From Cupriavidus pauculus (GTDB lineage: Bacteria > Pseudomonadota > Gammaproteobacteria > Burkholderiales > Burkholderiaceae): a DNA stretch of 64,000 nt. Within the stretch, counting starts at the first letter, position 1. Each line of letters starts with the position of its first letter. Positions 1 through 8,434 of this stretch are shown piece by piece. Position numbers and translations under genes: made by a program. The notes beneath the pieces are model-generated. The model made no database searches and had not been told where the DNA came from. It worked only from the letters and a program-made list of their open reading frames with translations. The DNA is taken from the NCBI RefSeq assembly GCF_002858765.1, contig NZ_PJRP01000008.1:1-64000 (forward strand), read 5' to 3'.

Positions 1-2
1 GC

Positions 3-128
3 GATGTGGTGATCAGCACCGTGCGCTTCCTGCAGACCAGCGCAGCGCAGATCGTGGCGGCGGTCAAAGCCGCCGGCGTCGAGCGCCTGCTGGTAGTGGG
101 CGGCGCAGGCAGCCTTTACGTGGCACCG
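3..128 (+). pseudogene. Internal fragment of an NAD(P)-binding oxidoreductase, cut at a sequence junction
   Basis: The plus-strand frame from base 3 reads DVVISTVRFLQTSAAQ and then a segment containing VERLLVVGGAGSLYVAP. This looks like the Rossmann-fold NAD(P)-binding oxidoreductases of the NmrA/YwnB type, where the LVVGGAGSLxVAPG motif is typical. The likeness stops at about base 128. The frame stays open to 305, but the later residues are arginine-rich antisense of the ketosynthase on the other strand. The 5' part lies outside the window and the 3' part is missing, so this is a broken gene or a join artefact. The family call rests on one motif block and is moderate. Confidence 0.5.
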
Positions 129-738
129 TGTCGAACACGGCGGCCTCGGTGGCGTCGAGTTCTTCGGCGCCGCCCGCCAGCATGGCCACCTGCCGGCCCG
201 TGGCGATGGTCTCGTAGGCGTAGCCGATGCCGTGGCTACCCGACGTGCAGGCGCTCGACGTGGTCAGGATGCGCCCGGTCGTACCAAAGAAAAGCCCGAT
301 ATTGACGGCCGTGGTGTGGGCCATCATGCGAATGTAGGTCGTGGCGTTGACGCCCTCGGTCGTGCGGTCGCTCATCATGCGCGCGAAGTCCTGCGCGGCC
401 GAAGGCGTGCCGGCCGACGAACCGTATGCCACGCCCATCTGCCCACCCTTGACCAGCGGATGACCGGTCAGCCCGGCATCGGCCAGGGCAGCCTCGCTGG
501 CCAGCACGGCCATCTGCGACACCCGGCCCATCGTGCGCATGAGCTTGCGCGTGTAGTGCGGCGGCAGCGTGAACGGGGGGACCGGCGCGCCAAGCTGGGT
601 GTTCAGGCCGCGAATACCCGCCCAGGCGTCCATGCGCACGACGGCATTGCGGCCGCCGGCCAGGTGCCGGCGCACCGTCCCCCAGTCGTTGCCCAGCGCG
701 CTGACGGCGCCCATGCCCGTCACAACCACCCGCTTCAT
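64..738 (-). CDS. Beta-ketoacyl-ACP synthase (ApeR-like), C-terminal half missing
   Basis: A FabF-like ketosynthase that should extend the polyene chain by Claisen condensation. It starts MKRVVVTGMGAVSALGN and carries the active-site cysteine at about residue 164 in SSACTSGSHG. Recognisable sequence ends at about residue 204 (AAVFDT, near base 127). The frame then runs 20 unrelated residues into the junction and stops at 64. A complete enzyme has about 400 residues and two catalytic histidines in its C-terminal half; both are absent here, so this copy should be inactive. The start codon overlaps the ketoreductase stop by 4 bases. It is the distal gene of the operon, in the place of ApeR in the E. 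coli aryl-polyene cluster. Confidence 0.8.
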   Translation of the reverse strand: MKRVVVTGMGAVSALGNDWGTVRRHLAGGRNAVVRMDAWAGIRGLNTQLGAPVPPFTLPPHYTRKLMRTMGRVSQMAVLASEAALADAGLTGHPLVKGGQMGVAYGSSAGTPSAAQDFARMMSDRTTEGVNATTYIRMMAHTTAVNIGLFFGTTGRILTTSSACTSGSHGIGYAYETIATGRQVAMLAGGAEELDATEAAVFDTVPRKGCLRRPLPAGARRRRL

Positions 739-1466
739 CCGAACATGCCCCCGTTGACCGATATCACCTGCCGCGTAATGTAACCGGCATCGGCCGATAG
801 CAGGAAGGCCACCGTTGCAGCTACCTCATCCGGGGTACCCAGGCGCCGGGCGGGAATGATCTTCAGCGCTTCTTCGCGCACGTGGGCCTCGACCATCTCG
901 GTATCGATCAGCCCGGGTGCCACGCAATTGACCGTGATCTGCCGCTTGGCCAGTTCGATCGCCAGTGCCTTGGTGGCGCCGATGATGCCGGCCTTGGCCG
1001 CGCTGTAGTTGGCCTGGCCCCGGTTGCCGACGATGCCCGACACCGACGACAGCGTCACGATGCGCCCCGGCCGGCGGCGCTGCACCATCGGCATCACCAC
1101 GGGATTGAGCACGTTGTAGAAGGCGTCGAGGTTGGTATGCACCACCTCGTCCCATTCCTCGCCGGTCATGGCCGGGAAGGCGGCGTCGCGTGCCAGGCCG
1201 GCATTGCACACCACCCCGTAATAGCAGCCGTGCTGCTCGATGTCGGCCAGCAGCGCATCGGCCGTGGCCTGGCGCTGGCTCACGTCGAAGGCCAGCACAC
1301 GGGCATTGCGGCCGAACGCGCGCACGGCGTCGGCCACGGATTCGGCTTCGGCGCGGCTGGCACGACAATGCACCACCACGTCGTAGCCATCGCGCGCCAG
1401 GCGCAAGGCAATGGCCCGGCCGATGCCACGCGACGCGCCCGTCACGAGCACGGTCTGGTTCGTCAT
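735..1466 (-). CDS. 3-oxoacyl-ACP reductase, FabG-like SDR (ApeQ-like)
   Basis: A 243-residue short-chain dehydrogenase, expected to reduce the 3-ketoacyl-ACP intermediate with NADPH during polyene chain growth. The N-terminus has the TGASRGIG nucleotide-binding motif at about residues 10-17. The catalytic Ser-Tyr-Lys set is visible in LSSVSGIVGNRG followed by YSAAK. Length and ending (SVNGGMFG) are usual for FabG. Its ATG overlaps the dehydratase stop by 4 bases and its stop overlaps the next ketosynthase start, so the three genes are translationally coupled. FabG paralogs are hard to tell apart by sequence; the role comes from the cluster. Confidence 0.9.
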   Translation of the reverse strand: MTNQTVLVTGASRGIGRAIALRLARDGYDVVVHCRASRAEAESVADAVRAFGRNARVLAFDVSQRQATADALLADIEQHGCYYGVVCNAGLARDAAFPAMTGEEWDEVVHTNLDAFYNVLNPVVMPMVQRRRPGRIVTLSSVSGIVGNRGQANYSAAKAGIIGATKALAIELAKRQITVNCVAPGLIDTEMVEAHVREEALKIIPARRLGTPDEVAATVAFLLSADAGYITRQVISVNGGMFG

Positions 1467-1960
1467 GTCTGCTGTCCTTCGAGGAAGACCCGCGCATCGG
1501 CGGGCACAAAAACGGAAACCGTGGCGCGTGCCACTTCCCTGCCGTCCTGCGTCAGCGTGCAGGCGAACATCGACAGGGCGCCGTCGGCCGCCACTTCGCC
1601 GGCCATCTCAAGCTGCACGCGGATCGTCAACACGCTGCCGGCCGCAAACGCCGGCACATCGCTCACGTAGCGCCGCGTGCCGAGCAGGAATCCGGGCACG
1701 GGCGAGCGACCTGCTTCGCGTGCCTGCATGCCGGCCCATGCCGCGATGGTCTGCGCCATGTACTCGACGCCGATCCATGCCGGCATGCCGGCATCGTCCA
1801 CGAACAACTGCGTCGGCCGCACGGTGGCCCGGGCCACGCCATGCGTGGCATCGGCCTCCAGCAGTTCGTCGATCAGACGCATGGCGCCCGCGTGAGGCAC
1901 CAGTTCGCCAACGGGCGGCAGCGGGTTCCGTGCAGTCGATAACGGATCGGCGGCAGTCAT
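1463..1960 (-). CDS. Hotdog-fold 3-hydroxyacyl-ACP dehydratase (ApeP-like)
   Basis: A 165-residue hotdog protein that probably removes water from the 3-hydroxyacyl-ACP to set each double bond of the polyene. Motifs include LVPHAGAMRLIDELLEAD near the N-terminus and AWIGVEYMAQTIAAWAG in the central helix, as in the ApeP/FabZ-like dehydratases of aryl-polyene clusters. The ATG at 1960 is preferred because residues before it in the same open frame are arginine-rich antisense sequence. Its stop overlaps the FabG-like start (ATGA), and it begins 3 bases after the upstream ketosynthase stop. Confidence 0.85.
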   Translation of the reverse strand: MTAADPLSTARNPLPPVGELVPHAGAMRLIDELLEADATHGVARATVRPTQLFVDDAGMPAWIGVEYMAQTIAAWAGMQAREAGRSPVPGFLLGTRRYVSDVPAFAAGSVLTIRVQLEMAGEVAADGALSMFACTLTQDGREVARATVSVFVPADARVFLEGQQT

Positions 1961-1962
1961 CT

Positions 1963-3153
1963 TTAGCCCTCGCTCATGACCAGCACGCAGTTGCTGCCGC
2001 CAAAGGCGAACGAGTTGCTCATGGCATGGCGCACCGGGCGACCCAGCGACTCGTCGGCGCCCACCACATGCAGCGGCGCGATATCGGGGTCGAGCGCGCC
2101 GTCCCACCAGTGCGCGGGCAGCCGGCCGCGCGGATTGCCGGTCAGCGTCAGGTACAGCAGCGCGGCCTCCACGGCCCCGGCCGCGCCCAGCGTGTGGCCG
2201 GTCTGCGGCTTGGTCGAGCTGACCGGAATATCCGCGCCGAACAGATCGGCCACGGCACGCGCCTCCATGGCGTCGTTCTGCTCGGTGGCCGTGCCGTGCA
2301 GGTTCAGGTAGTCGATGTCGCCCGGCTGCAGCCGCGCACGGGCCAGCGCCTGCTGCATCGCCGCACGGGCCCCGGCGCCCGTGGGGTCTGGCGCCGAAAT
2401 ATGATGGGCGTCGCCGGTTTCGCCCCAGCCGCTCAACCGTACCGGCCCGGGCTCGCGCGACATCAGGAACAGCGCCGCCCCTTCGCCCAGATTGATGCCC
2501 TGGCGATGTGCCGACAGCGGGTTGCAGCGCGCGGCGCTGACGGCCTCCAGCGCGCGGAACCCGGCAATCGTGAACGTGCAGAGCGTATCCACGCCACCGG
2601 CCACGGCTACGTCGACCACGCCCAGTTCCAGCAGCCGCGCCGCGGCGCTCAGCGACTTGGCGCTGGACGAGCACGCCGTGGAAATCGTATACGCCGGCCC
2701 TGCCGTGCCCAGCCGGCGTGCCAGGTAGCGCGCCGGAGAATCGAGTTCCTGCTGGCTGTAGTGGAAGCCCGCAGGAAACGCACCGGTGGCGGCACGGGCC
2801 CGCACCGCCAGTTCCCCTTCATGGATGCCCGACGTGCTGGTACCGAGCACGATGGCCACGCGCGTCGGGCCTGCCCGCGCGATGGCTGCGTCGACGGCGG
2901 CACGCAGCGGTGCCAGCGTGCGCTCCAGCACCGCGTTGTTGCGGCTGGCCTGCGACGGCGGCGTATCGGGCGGCAGGTCCGACACATCGACGGCTTCGGC
3001 CAGCACGCCCAGATGCAGCGCCGTGCCGGGCGTGTAGAGATCGGTGCTGGCGCCGCCAGAGGGGCCGTCGCTGCGCCAGAGCGCGGCCCGCACGGCATCG
3101 TTGCCGCTGCCCAGCGCGCACAGCACGTTCATGTCGTGCAGGTACACCGTCAT
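1963..3153 (-). CDS. Beta-ketoacyl-ACP synthase (ApeO-like), complete
   Basis: A 396-residue ketosynthase with a complete catalytic triad: Cys161 in STACSSSAK, His286 in LHGTATEQND and His320 in TGHTLGAAG. It should condense malonyl-ACP with the growing chain. It is the intact one of the two elongating ketosynthases in the cluster, so if the truncation of the distal ketosynthase is real, this is the only one left. It overlaps the DUF3261 gene by 4 bases. Residues 107-114 (TSTSGIHE) are characteristic of the aryl-polyene ketosynthase group rather than housekeeping FabF. Confidence 0.9.
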   Translation of the reverse strand: MTVYLHDMNVLCALGSGNDAVRAALWRSDGPSGGASTDLYTPGTALHLGVLAEAVDVSDLPPDTPPSQASRNNAVLERTLAPLRAAVDAAIARAGPTRVAIVLGTSTSGIHEGELAVRARAATGAFPAGFHYSQQELDSPARYLARRLGTAGPAYTISTACSSSAKSLSAAARLLELGVVDVAVAGGVDTLCTFTIAGFRALEAVSAARCNPLSAHRQGINLGEGAALFLMSREPGPVRLSGWGETGDAHHISAPDPTGAGARAAMQQALARARLQPGDIDYLNLHGTATEQNDAMEARAVADLFGADIPVSSTKPQTGHTLGAAGAVEAALLYLTLTGNPRGRLPAHWWDGALDPDIAPLHVVGADESLGRPVRHAMSNSFAFGGSNCVLVMSEG

Positions 3154-3752
3154 CTCGCACTCCCGTTGTCACGCAAGGTACGAATGGTCAGCCGATAGCC
3201 GTCGCGCCGCTGGGTGAACAGCGTCGTGGCAGCATCGGGATATCGGATTTCCGCCACCACCTCGGTGCCGGCACGCAACTGTCGCACACCGTCGGCGGTA
3301 TCCACCCGCCATCCAGCCGGCAGCGCGGCCTGGATCGCCGCCAGCGGCCAGAGCGACAGTTGCATGTCGCTCAGGATACGCTCGGGTTTCAACTCGGGTG
3401 GCGCCCACGGCGACCGCATCACGCGCAGGTCGTGGCCGTCCCAGTCGATGCGCGCCAGCACCTGGTTGCCCGCCATCGCCGCCAGCCGCGTGTGCGCCGC
3501 ATCGGCTTCCAGCAGCGCCAGCATGTCGCGCGTCTGCTCGCCCTGTGGCGACGGATATTGCACCGTGATCTGCTGCTCCAGGCGCAGCGTGCGGCCCAGC
3601 GAGGCCGGCGACAGCCGCAGCAGCGGTGTATCTGCGGGATTCACCGCCCCGGCAGGGTTGGATGCCCCGGTCGTCGCGCAGCCGGCCACGCCCGCAGCCA
3701 GCACGCACGCGGCCATCAGCGACAGCAGGGAGACCGGGGTCAGGCGCCGCAA
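3150..3752 (-). CDS. DUF3261 lipoprotein of the aryl-polyene cluster (ApeN-like)
   Basis: Predicted outer-membrane lipoprotein of about 200 residues; DUF3261 proteins are regular members of aryl-polyene clusters and probably help place the lipid in the outer membrane. The start chosen is TTG at 3752, with GGAG just upstream. It gives a good lipoprotein signal: basic MRRLTPVSLL, hydrophobic stretch, then a VAGC lipobox. The next ATG, at 3716, would lack the basic n-region. The start lies inside the end of the halogenase-like gene (13-base overlap) and the stop overlaps the ketosynthase start. The open frame extends further upstream but is antisense noise there. Confidence 0.75.
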   Translation of the reverse strand: MRRLTPVSLLSLMAACVLAAGVAGCATTGASNPAGAVNPADTPLLRLSPASLGRTLRLEQQITVQYPSPQGEQTRDMLALLEADAAHTRLAAMAGNQVLARIDWDGHDLRVMRSPWAPPELKPERILSDMQLSLWPLAAIQAALPAGWRVDTADGVRQLRAGTEVVAEIRYPDAATTLFTQRRDGYRLTIRTLRDNGSAR

Positions 3753-4972
3753 AGCTGCTCCACGACGCCAAGGCGCCGCCGCGCATCGGCCACGAACGGG
3801 TTGGACGTATCCCAGGCATAGCCGGCCAGGATCGACGAAATCATGCCGCGGATCTCGGCCGGCGAGTCGGGATGGAACAGCACGCGCTGGAAGCGTCCTT
3901 CGTACCACGCCTCGACAAACACGCGGAAACAGTCGACGCCAGCCTTCAGCGGCTTGGCGAAGTCCGCTTCCCAGTCGACCGTCTCGCCGGCCAGCTGGCG
4001 CACCAGGCAGGCGGCGGCCAGGCTGGCCGACTTGAACGCGATGGTCACGCCCGACGAAAACACGGGGTCCAGGAACTCGCCCGCGTTGCCAAGCAGCGCA
4101 TAGCCGTTGCCCCACAGTGAACTGACATTGGCCGCGTAGCCCGCGATCTGGCGCGCCGGGGTGTCCCACTGCGCGTTCTCGAGCAGCGCGGCCAGCCCCG
4201 GTTCCTCGTTGACCAGCGCCTGCAGCTTCGTCATCTCGTCGCCGTCGTACTGGTCGAGGAACGTCTTCTCGGCCACGACGCCAAGCGAACAGCGGCCATT
4301 GGAAAACGGGATCGTCCAGTACCAGACATCGTCATGCTCGGGATGCACGCCCACCCGGATCTTGTTGCGGTCGAACGTGCCGGCCGGAATGCCATCGGCC
4401 ACGTGCGTGAAGATGGCAGCCCGCACCGGGAAGTTCGACGGCGATTCGAGCTTGAGCAGTCGCGGCAGGATGCGCCCGAAGCCGGAAGCATCGAGCAGGA
4501 ACTTCGCCTGCACGGCGTAGCGTTCGCCATCGTCGCCGCAAACCGTCACCACCGGCTGCGCACCGCTGACATCAACGGCCTCCACCACATGGCGGAAGCG
4601 CACTTCGGCGCCCTGCTTCTGGGCCTCGCGAATCAGCACGTCGTCGAAATGCGCGCGCTGCACCTGGTACGTGGTGCCCCAGCCGGGCGAGAATTTCTCG
4701 CGGAAGTCGAAGTCGGTGTAGCGGTCGCCGCGCGCGAACGCCGCGCCGTTCTTGTACTGGAAGCCCGCTTCCACCACGGCCTGCAGCATGCCGGCCTCTT
4801 CGATATAGGCCATGCTTTGCGGCAGCAGGCTTTCGCCAATCGAGAAGCGCGGGAAGGTTTCCTTTTCCAGCACCAGCACGCCGATGCCGTGCCGGCGCAG
4901 CAGCCCGGCAGCCACGGAGCCGGCCGGGCCGGCCCCCACGATCACGACTTCGGCTTGTTCGGTCTTCATCAA
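3740..4972 (-). CDS. Flavin-dependent halogenase-like FAD oxidoreductase of the pigment cluster
   Basis: A 410-residue FAD enzyme of the tryptophan-halogenase superfamily. The FAD-binding GAGPAGS lies at residues 13-19. Two signatures of flavin halogenases are exact: WYWTIP at 217-222 (WxWxIP) and FLDPVFSSG (FxxPxxSxG) in the C-terminal half. A lysine in QYKNGAAF near residue 74 is at about the place of the catalytic lysine. Xanthomonadins are brominated aryl polyenes, so a halogenation role on an ACP-bound aryl polyene is plausible. Related proteins in such clusters are usually annotated only as FAD-dependent oxidoreductases, and another oxidative role is possible. It sits between the MMPL exporter and the DUF3261 gene, a place with no counterpart in the E. 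coli cluster. Confidence 0.8.
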   Translation of the reverse strand: MMKTEQAEVVIVGAGPAGSVAAGLLRRHGIGVLVLEKETFPRFSIGESLLPQSMAYIEEAGMLQAVVEAGFQYKNGAAFARGDRYTDFDFREKFSPGWGTTYQVQRAHFDDVLIREAQKQGAEVRFRHVVEAVDVSGAQPVVTVCGDDGERYAVQAKFLLDASGFGRILPRLLKLESPSNFPVRAAIFTHVADGIPAGTFDRNKIRVGVHPEHDDVWYWTIPFSNGRCSLGVVAEKTFLDQYDGDEMTKLQALVNEEPGLAALLENAQWDTPARQIAGYAANVSSLWGNGYALLGNAGEFLDPVFSSGVTIAFKSASLAAACLVRQLAGETVDWEADFAKPLKAGVDCFRVFVEAWYEGRFQRVLFHPDSPAEIRGMISSILAGYAWDTSNPFVADARRRLGVVEQLCGA

Positions 4973-4993
4973 TCCTCTCCTGTTGTCCCGCGC

Positions 4994-7405
4994 CTATCGG
5001 GCGGCGGGTCTGAACCATGGCGACAGCACCCAGACCGCGCCCACGCCCGACAGCATCGTCATGCCGAACGCGTGCAGCGCCGGCGTGGACGACAGCGCCA
5101 GCAACCCGAACGCCAGCAGCGTGCTGGCCGCGCCCAGGACGATGGCCGTCCACGACACGCCATCGCCAGGATGTTCGAGCAAGAAAATGCCGTAGTCGAC
5201 GCCAACGCCCAGCAGCAGCGCCAGCGCCAGAATCGAGAACAGTTGCAGCGGCACGTGCAGCCAGCCCAGCACGGCCACACTGAACGCCGCCGCCAGCAGC
5301 GTCGGGGCCAGCGCGCGCCAGCCGGACAGCCCGTAGCGCCACGCCAGCAGCAGCCCCACCACGCCGGCGCCGGCCAGCAGCAGCCAGCTCATCAGCACGC
5401 GGTAGTGATGCAGCAGCGACGAAAAATCGGCCACGCGGTCCACCCATTCGGCGCCGGGCACCTGGCGCACCGTGGCGGCGATGGCGGGAATCTCCGACAC
5501 ATTGTCCAGGCCGCGCAGCAGCATCACGCTGGCGTAGCCGTGGCCCTCGCGATCCAGCCACAGGTGGCGCAGCGTGTCGGACACGGGATTGGCCAGCCAG
5601 GCCTGCAGCGTCAGCCCATCGCCGGCTGGCGCGGCCACGGGCGCGGCAATCGTGCCGCCCAGCGTCCTGGCCACCCGTTCGCGCACCGCCGCCTCCTGGC
5701 GGTCGGCCAGCGCCGCGTCGGCACGCTGCCGGGCCGCTGAGGGCACCCAGTCCGAGATCGCCACGAATCCGCCGAACGCATGGCGATCACGCGCGCCGGC
5801 CAGGCTTGCCTTGACCGCTTCCTCGCGTGCCAGTACCTCGTCGGGCGTGGCGCCGCGCACCAGCACGAACTGTGCAGGGCTGGGCGTGCCCAGCAGCCGG
5901 CCAATGGTGCGTTGTGCCTCTATCAGCGCCGGCGGCGAACTCTGCAGCTGGCGCACGTCATCGACCACGCGCACCTGCCACACCCCGCCCACGATAAACA
6001 GCGCCAGCAGGCCCAGCGCCACCCAGGTGCGGCGATCGTTGCGCACCTGCGGCCAGCGCGCCAGGCTATCGGCCAGCCATGTGGACAGCCGGGTCTGGCG
6101 CGGCGTGCCGCGATCCAGCAGCGGAAACCAGAACGCCACGGTCAGGAAGGCCCCGGTCAGCCCCACCGCCGAAAACAGTGCCATCTGCCGCAGGCCGGGG
6201 AACGGTGCGATGCCAAGGGCCAGATACGCCATCACGCTGGTCAGCAGCGCCAACGACAGGCCAGGCAGCAGGAATCGCATCACCGACGGCGGCGTGGCGC
6301 GCGGCATGGCCTGGCGCGTGACAAAGTAATGGATGCCGAAATCCTCCGCCACGCCCATCAGGCTGGCGCCGAACACCAGCGCAATCAGGTGCACGCGGTC
6401 GAACACCACGGCGGTGGCGGAAATGGCCATGGCCGTGCCGATCAGCAGCGACAGGCCCACCAGCAGGATGGGTCGCAGCGAGCGGAAAGCCATCCACACC
6501 AGCAACAGCACCGCCGCCAGCGAGCCCCAGCCGATGACGTTCATTTCCCAGTTGGCCTGCGACGCCGCTGCCTCGGCGTGCAGCGGAATGCCGGCCATGA
6601 TCACGCGCACGGCGCTGTCGCGCCCTGGCCCGCCCTGTGCTTCGCCTTGTGCCCCGCCTTGTGCCCCATCCCGCGCGGCCGCTTCGCCCTTGCCAAGCAG
6701 GTCGCCGTAGTCGGTGTTGCCGTTCGCGGAAAAGCCCGACTTGGCCGTGCGGAACGTCAGCACGATCCAGTCCTTGCCGTCGCCGGTCACCGTCGCCATG
6801 CCGTCGCGCTCGCGCACCCGCGTAGCCGCCGCACGGTCAAGCCACCACTGCTGCCACAGGCCCAGCGGATCGGCCGCCCATTCGGTGAGCTGGGGGCCCA
6901 TCGAGAACTGGTAAAGCCGCGTCACGGCCTGCTGGGCCAGCGCATCGGGGCTTTCGGAAGACAACTGCTGGCGCTGCGCGTCGGTCAGCAGCCGGTCTCG
7001 CCAAGGGCGATAGAACGCCAGCGCCGCGTCGAAATTGAAAGCGCCGAGCTTGTCCTGCGGTTGCAGCAGCGCGTTGCCCGGCCCCACGGCCTGGCGGAAG
7101 CGCTCGGCGGCGGCGCGTGTGCGGGCCCAGTCGTCGGCGCCGACCAGCACCACCACCTCGCGCGACACGCCTTCGCCAAGCTGCCGCAGCACGCGATCCG
7201 CCGTGGCGGTGCGCGCGCTGGTCGGCAACAGCGCCATCACGTCGGTATCGAGCCGCGACGCGCGCCAGAACTGGAACTGATGCACCGCCACGGCGATCAC
7301 CAGCAACAGCCACGCGATAGCCAGCACGCGGTCTCGCCGCGTGAGCCCACCCTGCATCGCGAGACCGCCGGCCGCATTACTCAAAGCGCTGCTCCTCGGC
7401 GGCAT
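4994..7405 (-). CDS. MMPL/RND-type exporter (ApeM-like)
   Basis: A protein of about 800 residues with the RND/MMPL layout: one N-terminal membrane helix (RVLAIAWLLLVIAVAV), a large periplasmic domain, a five-helix block around VLLLVWMAF to FWFPLL, a second periplasmic domain and a final helix block. It is expected to move the finished aryl-polyene lipid out of the inner membrane together with the LolA-like protein. The start at 7405 overlaps the lolA-like gene by 29 bases. ATG at 7357 (MQGGLTRRDR) fits the family better, but neither has a strong ribosome site. A short in-frame repeat, AQGGAQGEAQGGPG, lies in the first periplasmic domain. Confidence 0.85.
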   Translation of the reverse strand: MPPRSSALSNAAGGLAMQGGLTRRDRVLAIAWLLLVIAVAVHQFQFWRASRLDTDVMALLPTSARTATADRVLRQLGEGVSREVVVLVGADDWARTRAAAERFRQAVGPGNALLQPQDKLGAFNFDAALAFYRPWRDRLLTDAQRQQLSSESPDALAQQAVTRLYQFSMGPQLTEWAADPLGLWQQWWLDRAAATRVRERDGMATVTGDGKDWIVLTFRTAKSGFSANGNTDYGDLLGKGEAAARDGAQGGAQGEAQGGPGRDSAVRVIMAGIPLHAEAAASQANWEMNVIGWGSLAAVLLLVWMAFRSLRPILLVGLSLLIGTAMAISATAVVFDRVHLIALVFGASLMGVAEDFGIHYFVTRQAMPRATPPSVMRFLLPGLSLALLTSVMAYLALGIAPFPGLRQMALFSAVGLTGAFLTVAFWFPLLDRGTPRQTRLSTWLADSLARWPQVRNDRRTWVALGLLALFIVGGVWQVRVVDDVRQLQSSPPALIEAQRTIGRLLGTPSPAQFVLVRGATPDEVLAREEAVKASLAGARDRHAFGGFVAISDWVPSAARQRADAALADRQEAAVRERVARTLGGTIAAPVAAPAGDGLTLQAWLANPVSDTLRHLWLDREGHGYASVMLLRGLDNVSEIPAIAATVRQVPGAEWVDRVADFSSLLHHYRVLMSWLLLAGAGVVGLLLAWRYGLSGWRALAPTLLAAAFSVAVLGWLHVPLQLFSILALALLLGVGVDYGIFLLEHPGDGVSWTAIVLGAASTLLAFGLLALSSTPALHAFGMTMLSGVGAVWVLSPWFRPAAR

Positions 7406-8021
7406 CGAGCCGGTTCGCGGCCACAGGGTTGATCATCTTCACCACCGTGCTGTCGCCGCCGGCTTCCTCCAGCTTTACGTCGCGTACGTACTGGTCGCCC
7501 GACAGCTCGATCCGGGCGAACGCGCGCCGCGTGCCGGCATCGGTCGGCGTCAGGGTCAGCGTCCAACCCTTGCTGCCAACGAGCTTGCCGGTCACCGCGA
7601 ACCGGCCCGACAAACTACGGAAATCGCCGCGCAGCATGGCAATCATCGATTCCCCCACCACGCGCATGGCGGGCTGGGCATCGGCACGCATCTGCTGCTG
7701 CACCTTGCCGTCGGCGCCACGCATGACCAGCTTTTCGGGCGTGACCAGCAGGCTCGACGGCACGGGATCGCGCGTCGTCCACACCACGCCCCGGCCACGG
7801 GCGACGACAAAGTCGCCGTGCGATACCAGCGGATTGCTGAAGCCGGCCAGCCGGCGCGTCTGCTCGAACTGGCCACGGATCACCGGCGCATCGGTCAGCC
7901 GCGCGGCCACCGCCGCCGGCAAGTCTTCTGCATGCAGGGAGGGCACGGCCAGGCCACCCAGAGTGGTAAGGGCGGCAAGGGTCCGCAGCAGGCTGCGGCG
8001 CATCATGTCGGGACGCATCAT
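7377..8021 (-). CDS. LolA-like periplasmic lipid carrier (ApeL-like)
   Basis: A 214-residue exported protein related to the outer-membrane lipoprotein carrier LolA. The signal peptide is clear: MMRPDMMRRSLLRTL, hydrophobic LAALTTLGGLAV, then cleavage after SLHA. The mature part begins EDLPAAVAARLTDAPVIRG and contains GQFEQTRRLAGF, as in LolA-family proteins. In aryl-polyene clusters this protein is thought to ferry the lipid across the periplasm. The ATG at 8021 overlaps the thioesterase stop as ATGA. The frame is open further upstream, but without a signal peptide and in antisense-like sequence. Confidence 0.85.
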   Translation of the reverse strand: MMRPDMMRRSLLRTLAALTTLGGLAVPSLHAEDLPAAVAARLTDAPVIRGQFEQTRRLAGFSNPLVSHGDFVVARGRGVVWTTRDPVPSSLLVTPEKLVMRGADGKVQQQMRADAQPAMRVVGESMIAMLRGDFRSLSGRFAVTGKLVGSKGWTLTLTPTDAGTRRAFARIELSGDQYVRDVKLEEAGGDSTVVKMINPVAANRLDAAEEQRFE

Positions 8022-8434
8022 CCCTGGACTCCAAGTCGTTGCAACAGGATGGGCGGGTTGGCGTACAGCATCTCCTGCGTGGCCATGTCCACGGCCACCT
8101 GAATCGAATAGCCCCGGGTCAGTCGCTGGCCGCTGGACGCGTCGCGCGCCTCGTAATGGATCTTGAGCCGGTGCTCCCATTCGGCAAACGTGGCGCGCAC
8201 GATCACCGACTGGCCATAGCGCAACGGCCGCACGTACTTGACGCGGATGTCGATGATGGGCCACGCATAGCCCGATTCGCGCATCTGCGGGTAGTCGTAG
8301 TCGATCTGCTGCAGCAGCGCGCAGCGCGCGAGTTCAAAGTAGCGCAGGTAGTTGCCATGCCAGACCACGTCCATCGGATCGAGGTCGTGGAAAGCCGGCG
8401 TCAGTTCGATTTCATGACTGAGGATGTTCGGCAT
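8018..8434 (-). CDS. 4-hydroxybenzoyl-CoA-type thioesterase (ApeK-like)
   Basis: A 138-residue hotdog thioesterase. The segment HDLDPMDVVWHGNYLRYFE matches the 4HBT active-site region, with the catalytic Asp in the DPMDVVWHGN block. It may release or edit acyl groups in the polyene pathway. The start at 8434 (MPNILSHEIEL) is chosen because upstream residues in the frame resemble antisense of the acyltransferase. It overlaps the acyltransferase end by 23 bases, and its own stop overlaps the LolA-like start. Confidence 0.85.
   Translation of the reverse strand: MPNILSHEIELTPAFHDLDPMDVVWHGNYLRYFELARCALLQQIDYDYPQMRESGYAWPIIDIRVKYVRPLRYGQSVIVRATFAEWEHRLKIHYEARDASSGQRLTRGYSIQVAVDMATQEMLYANPPILLQRLGVQG

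Noticed and set aside
1411-3198. Very long plus-strand open frames (for example 595 codons here, also 4334-5740 and 5780-7432) opposite the pigment genes
   Set aside because: They are antisense to well-supported coding genes, rich in Arg/His/Ala/Gly, lack family likeness and are expected by chance in GC-rich DNA.
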